Of a stretch of 64,000 nucleotides of DNA, positions 58,812 to 64,000 are shown piece after piece. The DNA is from Acholoe squamosa (lineage: Eukaryota; Annelida; Polychaeta; Phyllodocida; Polynoidae), in contig OX439050.1 of the NCBI GenBank assembly GCA_949317995.1, positions 5,618,771 to 5,682,770 of the forward strand, in the 5' to 3' direction. The translations under genes and the position numbers were made by a program. Each line of letters begins with the position of its first letter. Position 1 is the first letter of the stretch. A model generated the notes under the pieces. That model did no database searches. It was not told where the DNA came from and saw only the letters and a program-made list of their open reading frames with translations.

Positions 58812-61800
58812 TTATTTTTGCTGATGGCGCTTTTTGGCCTTTTTAGGTGGTGAGAAGCTGACAATACCCTTTTTGGCTGGTCTCCCTCTCTTTCTTTTTG
58901 ATGGGGGAGTGGGGGTATTGGTAGAAGGTGTTAAGTTCAAATCTCGGTCGTAGAGAGATAAAGCCGGGCCAGTCTGTAGTCTTTTGACTATGGCTTTGGC
59001 GCTGGCTCTGGATGTTGGTGTTCTCAATCTGGACACATGTACTGCTTTTTTGAAAACTTTGCCATCCTGCAATCTTTTGACAATTGCAGTTACTGATGAG
59101 GTCATTTTTACGATGATATATGGGCCAGAGTAGGTAGGCTGCAGCTTTTTGCTTGTATGTTTTACCAACAGGTTGGGAATGTGTAAATACACGAGCTGAC
59201 CTGTGGTATATGTGCTAAGTTCTGCTGAGGCATCATGTTTCGCCTTCATCTTTTTGTGCACTTTGATCATGTTTTCTGCTGCCTTCAATTGAATATCATC
59301 CCTGAGGTTGAGCAAATGTAGGGCCATACCTTCCCTTTGTTTGACATCACTTAGTGATGTGCCTAGTGCTAGGGCTGCTTCTGTTGGCAAGTGAGATTGT
59401 TTGCCAAATACCAAAAGGTTTGGTGAGTAGCCTAGAGCGCTGGAGACTGTATTGTTCATGCTGAAAATTACAGCTTGTAAGAAGGTAGACCAGTGTTTTT
59501 GTGATTTTGACACAAAGGCTCTCAGGGAGGATTCAATAGTCTGGTGTTGGCGCTCACATAGAGCTTGTGATCTGCTCCAATGTGCCGACCCTGTGACATG
59601 TTTAATGCCAAATTTCTTGCAGAAAAGTGCGAAGAATTTTGAGGTGAATTGTTTGGCATTATCAGTGTTAAGTACTGATAGTGTACCGTGGATGCAGATG
59701 ACTCTTTGGAAGAATCCAAGTGCCACAATGGCGCTTGTGTTTTCCTCAGTTGACCATGCAGTGACATGCCTGGTGGCATGGTCCGTCACTACATGTATGT
59801 AGTGTGAGCCATCTACAGCCTTGGAGAAAGGGCCTATAGTGTCCATAGTTAAATGGGAATAGGCAGTCAGTACCGGTTCACGAAGGGTCATAGGTGTTTT
59901 GAGATTTTTGGGCTTCTTTTTGGTTGTGAGGCATGCATGACATGTGCCACAAAAATCAAACACCTGTTTGAACATTGAGCGCCAGTAGTAACGTGACCTT
60001 ATGGCTGCAAAGGTCTTCACTGAACCCAGGTGGCCACCTAGAGGTGAGCAGTGGGTGGATTCAATGAGGGACTCTGCCCAGATTTCTGGGATCACGATTT
60101 GTAATGTGGGATCCAATGAGTGGCCCATTACAGTATCTGTGACCCTGAAAAGTACCTCGTCAAGAATGATGAACTGATCATGGTTTCTTAAAATCTGATT
60201 TATTAAACCAGAGTCATGTGGCAATTGACCTTTTTCAATGTAATTTAGCATGGATGAGGCAAAAAGGTCTTTTTGTTGAGCCTCAATTAATGCTTCCCTT
60301 GACGGGGTGAGGGAGTGATGTTTGCAAATTTTGGTGATGGCGCTCTCAGCTATAGGTAATACCTTCTGGGATAACTTGACCCTTCTAGCATTGGTGGCCT
60401 TCACTGAAACCCTGGGTGACCTGGACGCACTGGGTCGACCCCTTGACCTAGTTGTGGTAATTTTGACCTCCTTAGGTCGGGTCGGCTTGGTGTGCTTGGT
60501 GCTGGGTTCCGATTGGTTGATGGTCGGGGGTATGTCCTGTGTGTTCCGGGATCGGGCCCTGGTCAAGACGCACAGCTCTGAATATCCCTTGGGTGTTTCA
60601 GAATATATTCTTTCAGAGCTATTTTTCTTTGCAACCACTCCTCTTGGTAATTTTCCTGTACTTCCCCAAATCCTTCCTCCCTTTAATATTGATCTGGGAG
60701 GTCCCATTAAAACAGGATTATTTGGTACTGGCGCATTTGAATTGAAAACCTTGGTCATGGTGATATCAGAGAAGGTCACTTTCTTAGGGGGGAGGATGAT
60801 CTGTCCCTTTGATCTTATTGGCACTGGATCATCAGAGCCTGGTGGGTATTTTCTCCTGGAGAGAAAATCAGCCACAATATTGGCTCTGCCCTGCAGGTAT
60901 TTTACTTCAAAATCATATGACATGACTGTATCCCCCCATCTAGCCAATCTGCCATTTGTGATGTTCTCTTTTTTATTAAAAAGAGAGACTAGGGCTGTAT
61001 GGTCTGAGTATACTTTGAAGTGGGTTCCATCCACATAGTGGTGGAATTTCTTTACTGCATAGACAATGCCTAGGAGTTCCTTATCTGTTATACCATATCT
61101 GGTTTCTTGAGGGGTCAAACCTCTTCCTGCAAATTCTATTGGCCTGTAGAAACCATGTTCATCAACCTGAGTGATCACGGCTCCTAGGCTGTAGTTACTT
61201 GAGTCAGTGAAGATCACAAAGGGCTTCCTGTAATCAGGGAATTTGAGGATGGCTTCAGTGCAGATTGAGGCCTTGATTTTCTCAAAGGCTCTTTGACAGT
61301 CTGCGGTCCATACAAAAGCACTCTTGGTGGCATCATAGAGGGGCTTCATTATGTGGGCAAAACCCTTAATGAATCTTTTGTAGAATTGTGCCATACCATT
61401 AAAACACCTAAGGTCATGGATGTTTTTAGGTGGTGGGAAGGTTTTGACTGGCTCGTTGCTTTTAGGGAGCTGTTGCAATGGATCATCCCCACAATTAATT
61501 GGGAAAAGATCTTTGGCAGGTCTGCTGTCCTTTTTTGAAGGTTGCTGGTTGTCAAGGGAACCTATGGGCACAGCTTTTTCAATGTTGAAAAGCTTAAAGG
61601 TACCTAGGGTGGTATGTCTTTTCAATGGTACGGGAAAATCATTTGGATTTGCCATAGTTACCGGTATTAATTTTGATTCTGTCTTGGGTTTAACCAAGGC
61701 ATGTTTGATCAGTATTGGTAATCTGAGACCAATGTTTTCAGTGATGCCTGTTGAGTTAATAATTTCCTGTGGCCCAGCTACAAAGGCATTTAAAGTTGCT

Positions 61801-62441
61801 TCGGAATTTGGTGGGATGATTGAGTCTTCAGTAGGTCTGATTGGGTACCCTATGGGGGGTTTTGGTCCAAAACTGAGCCTGGCCTTGTATTTGGTCATAA
61901 AATTTACGCCAAGGATGAGTGGGTGGTTCAGTTTGGGGACGATATGGAATTTACAAGAGAATTCTGCTCCCTGAATCAAGAATTTTAGTGTTATTGAGTT
62001 GTTTACCTGTACTGAGGATTTGTCTGCTAGGAGTACAACAAGTCTGGATCTTTTACCATGGAGTAAGTTGGGGCTGTTTGACACTCTATCTGCCATTTTC
62101 TGGCTGATAAAAGATAGGGAGGCACCTGAGTCTATCAATGCTCTGTATAGATGGTCATTTATGTCGACAAACACAGATCCCTTAGTCAAATCAGTATTAA
62201 TGTAAGAGACCTTACCTTGCTGCCCATACTTATCTGTTCTGATCCTGAGTCGCAGTCTGGACACCCTCCTGCTGTCGTCCTCACAGCAGTCCTCACTGTC
62301 TGAAGATGAGCTGTAATCCAATTTTGGGTGGTATTTTCTTTTGTTGTTGCTGGTAGGGGGCCGTAGTGAATTGATTTCTGCATCACTGTGAACACCAGTA
62401 AGTTGATGGCTTGTGGGTGGCGTTCCAGGTTTCTTTTTCAC
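58812..62441 (-). pseudogene. pol: Ty3/gypsy pol of the env-bearing element
   Basis: A minus-strand frame of 1,209 residues. Near residue 104 is the protease motif RALIDSGASLSFIS. Further on are a palm-connection-type segment (NIHDLRCFNGMAQFYKRFIK), RNase H (VIFTDSSNYSLGAVITQ, TDKELLGIVYAVKKFHHYVD, VADFLSRRKY), an H2C2 finger (HCSPLGGHLGSVK ... CGTCHAC) and an integrase core (HLTMDTIGPF, LNTDNAKQFTSKFF, ERQHQTIESSLRAF). The tail is basic (PSKRKRGRPAKKG), possibly nuclear-targeting. The order is that of Metaviridae. Despite its length the element looks broken here, about one break. Confidence 0.88.
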
Positions 62442-62489
62442 TGAGGTGGGGGCTGGGTTGCTAGGTGCAAGGTAGCCTTCCCCTGAAAC

Positions 62490-63927
62490 CTATTCATTGT
62501 CGTTTGTATCGTGGTCATCCTCTTCATGGTCATCCTCTTCTGGGTTGCTGTCCATATTATTGAGGTTGGCTTCACTTTCTGACTCAGAGGTGTATTTGTT
62601 TGAGTCCCTTTTTGGGTATCTGCCAGGGGTTCTGTCTCTGGGCTTCCTTTTGGCCTGAGATATGTCGTCAGTGATGGTGAAGTCAGAGGGGACCATGAGT
62701 TTCTTGAAGGATACCTGATTGTTGTCAGTGGGGGTGGTGGCTACAGGGATGAAAAATACATTCCTGTTGCTGTCACTGGACTGAGATCTCCTGTAGTTAC
62801 TTGGAGAGGTGCCCCTGTTGCTGTAGGGCTGGTTGTTTCTGTTGTAAGACTCAGACCTGTCGCCAGAAGGGGTTCTAAATCTGGTCCTCCTATTGTTGGG
62901 GTCAGATTGATTGTTAAAACCACTTCTGTACTTGGCTTCATATTGCTTGTTATAGCTGCCACTGGGGAGTCTGTCTTCCTTCTTTTGGTTGTTATTTTGG
63001 TAGTTGTCTTTTCTGGATCTCTGATAGCTATTTTTCGTGTTGTTGTTCTTGTTATTATTGTAGCTGTTGTTGTGGCCCATGGCGCAGAGGTCTGCTGAGT
63101 GGCTGGAGGCCTGGGCAATGCTATTTGCTTCTATGTTCAGCTCCTGCTTGAGTGCCAAACGTTCAACATCAGCTATTTTCTCAGGAGTGTCAGACAGAAC
63201 CACATTTTTAATTTCTGGTCTGAGGCCATTGAGCAGGTAGTCTACCTTAGTCTACCTGAACAGACTCATCTAGGTTACTGTTGGCCAGTAGTAGAGTCAT
63301 GTCTGAGATGTAGTCCTCCACTGACTCTTTTGGTTGCTGTTTTCTGGTTCTGTACCCTTTAATGATAGTTGCAGGGTCAAGCTGGCCAAAACGCTTCAGG
63401 AAAGCTGTGTAAACAGCTTCAGCATCATAGATGATGGGCTTATCAAATATGTTGGCGTAGAACCATTGAGCAGCTCTGCCTTTGAGGAAGGTATACATGC
63501 ATGATGCATGTAGGTCTGGCCTAGTGGCGTGGACATTCCTGATCCAGAATTTAAACTCTGCTATGAATTTGGAGGCAGATCTGTATGGAGATGGTTTGTC
63601 AAAAGGCTCCGGTTTGTTAAAGGAGCTCATTTGAACTGAGGTGAGTTTGTCATGATTTAAACTCATGTTGCCCATGTTTCCAGTGATGTGTGCAGGTGCC
63701 TGTGGGTATGGGGTTGAGTGTTGTGTTGGTTGTTGGCTTGTAGCACTCATTATTGTTGGAGTGTGTGAGTGCAGGGTCTGCATAGGGATGGGCTGATGGC
63801 TGGGGTTTTGCCCTTGAGGTGTGTAGTATACACCCCTGTAGACCGAGCTCAGGTTTGTTTCAGCGGCTGGTGGTCTCTGAGGCGGCGCGCCTGCTGCCAT
63901 CTGGTGTGAGAAAGGGACACTACCCAT
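62490..63927 (-). pseudogene. gag: Ty3/gypsy gag of the env-bearing element
   Basis: 63,247-63,927 has the retrotransposon-gag capsid pattern: FNKPEPFDKPSPYRSASKFI, FLKGRAAQWFYANIFD, FLKRFGQLDPATI and VEDYISDMTLLL. 62,490-63,203 follows with an Asn/Lys/Arg-rich nucleocapsid-like part (NNSYNNNKNNNTKNSY, RSRKDNYQNNN) and an acidic end. No CCHC knuckle is visible; basic low-complexity sequence would take its place. About one break. The 5' leader, primer site and LTR lie beyond the right edge. Confidence 0.8.
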
Positions 63928-64000
63928 TCTGTCTTGGCCCTGATGATGAGAAATGGGCGTGGCACCTGTAGCACCTCGAACTGTGTTGTTTTGAAAGGTG
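63928..64000 (-). other. gag upstream region or 5' leader, cut by the window edge
   Basis: Only 73 bases remain past the first ATG of gag on the minus strand. Nothing specific can be called. Confidence 0.4.

Noticed and set aside
60322-61038. 238-codon plus-strand frame opposite pol
   Set aside because: A shadow of the pol frame on the other strand; no domain.

Overview
The window looks like nuclear DNA of a metazoan, most likely a marine invertebrate; the species cannot be named from sequence alone. The only host protein gene I can support with confidence is a five-coding-exon copper transporter of the CTR1/SLC31 family (about 8.2-10.9 kb, plus strand). It has GT-AG introns that agree in phase, a Met/His-rich ectodomain, an MxxxM motif in TM2 and a GxxxG motif in TM3. 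A tRNA-Cys(GCA)-like gene lies at 37.0 kb (minus). Almost everything else is mobile or repetitive DNA, mostly nested.

Layout: 1-1,763 is the 3' end and LTR of a plus-strand LTR element lying against or inside a minus-strand Ty3/gypsy fossil (1,764-4,397: gag remnant, tRNA-His-type primer site, 5' LTR). 4,398-6,655 is the 3' part of a related plus-strand element. CTR1 follows, then a LINE scrap (12.0-12.7 kb), a gag-like relic (14.1-15.3 kb) and a decayed Polinton (16.2-21.2 kb) with integrase chromodomain, cysteine protease and family-B DNA polymerase remnants. Part of the Polinton and adjoining satellite DNA is duplicated in tandem with an exact 3,582-bp offset (19,386 onward and 22,968 onward). 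A satellite with a roughly 1.16-kb monomer occupies 21.2-23.0, 25.1-26.3 and 37.5-44.8 kb. The last two blocks were one array, split by an 11.26-kb Ty3/gypsy-type insertion (26,274-37,535) flanked by CATG on both sides.

A Jockey/CR1-like LINE (44.85-48.66 kb) follows. Its endonuclease region is split by a 1.09-kb DNA transposon with 29-bp terminal inverted repeats. From 49,070 to beyond the right edge runs a very long minus-strand Ty3/gypsy element: a candidate 3' LTR, a complex 3' region with splice-site-like boundaries, an env-like region, pol and gag.

The most unusual points are: (1) a gypsy lineage with a post-pol ORF encoding a C2H2-type zinc-finger, GR-rich protein, with a degraded relative elsewhere in the window; (2) an env-bearing element of at least 14.9 kb whose 3' third has several splice-bounded open segments; and (3) a TATA-preceded, two-exon small ORF running antisense inside that 3' region.
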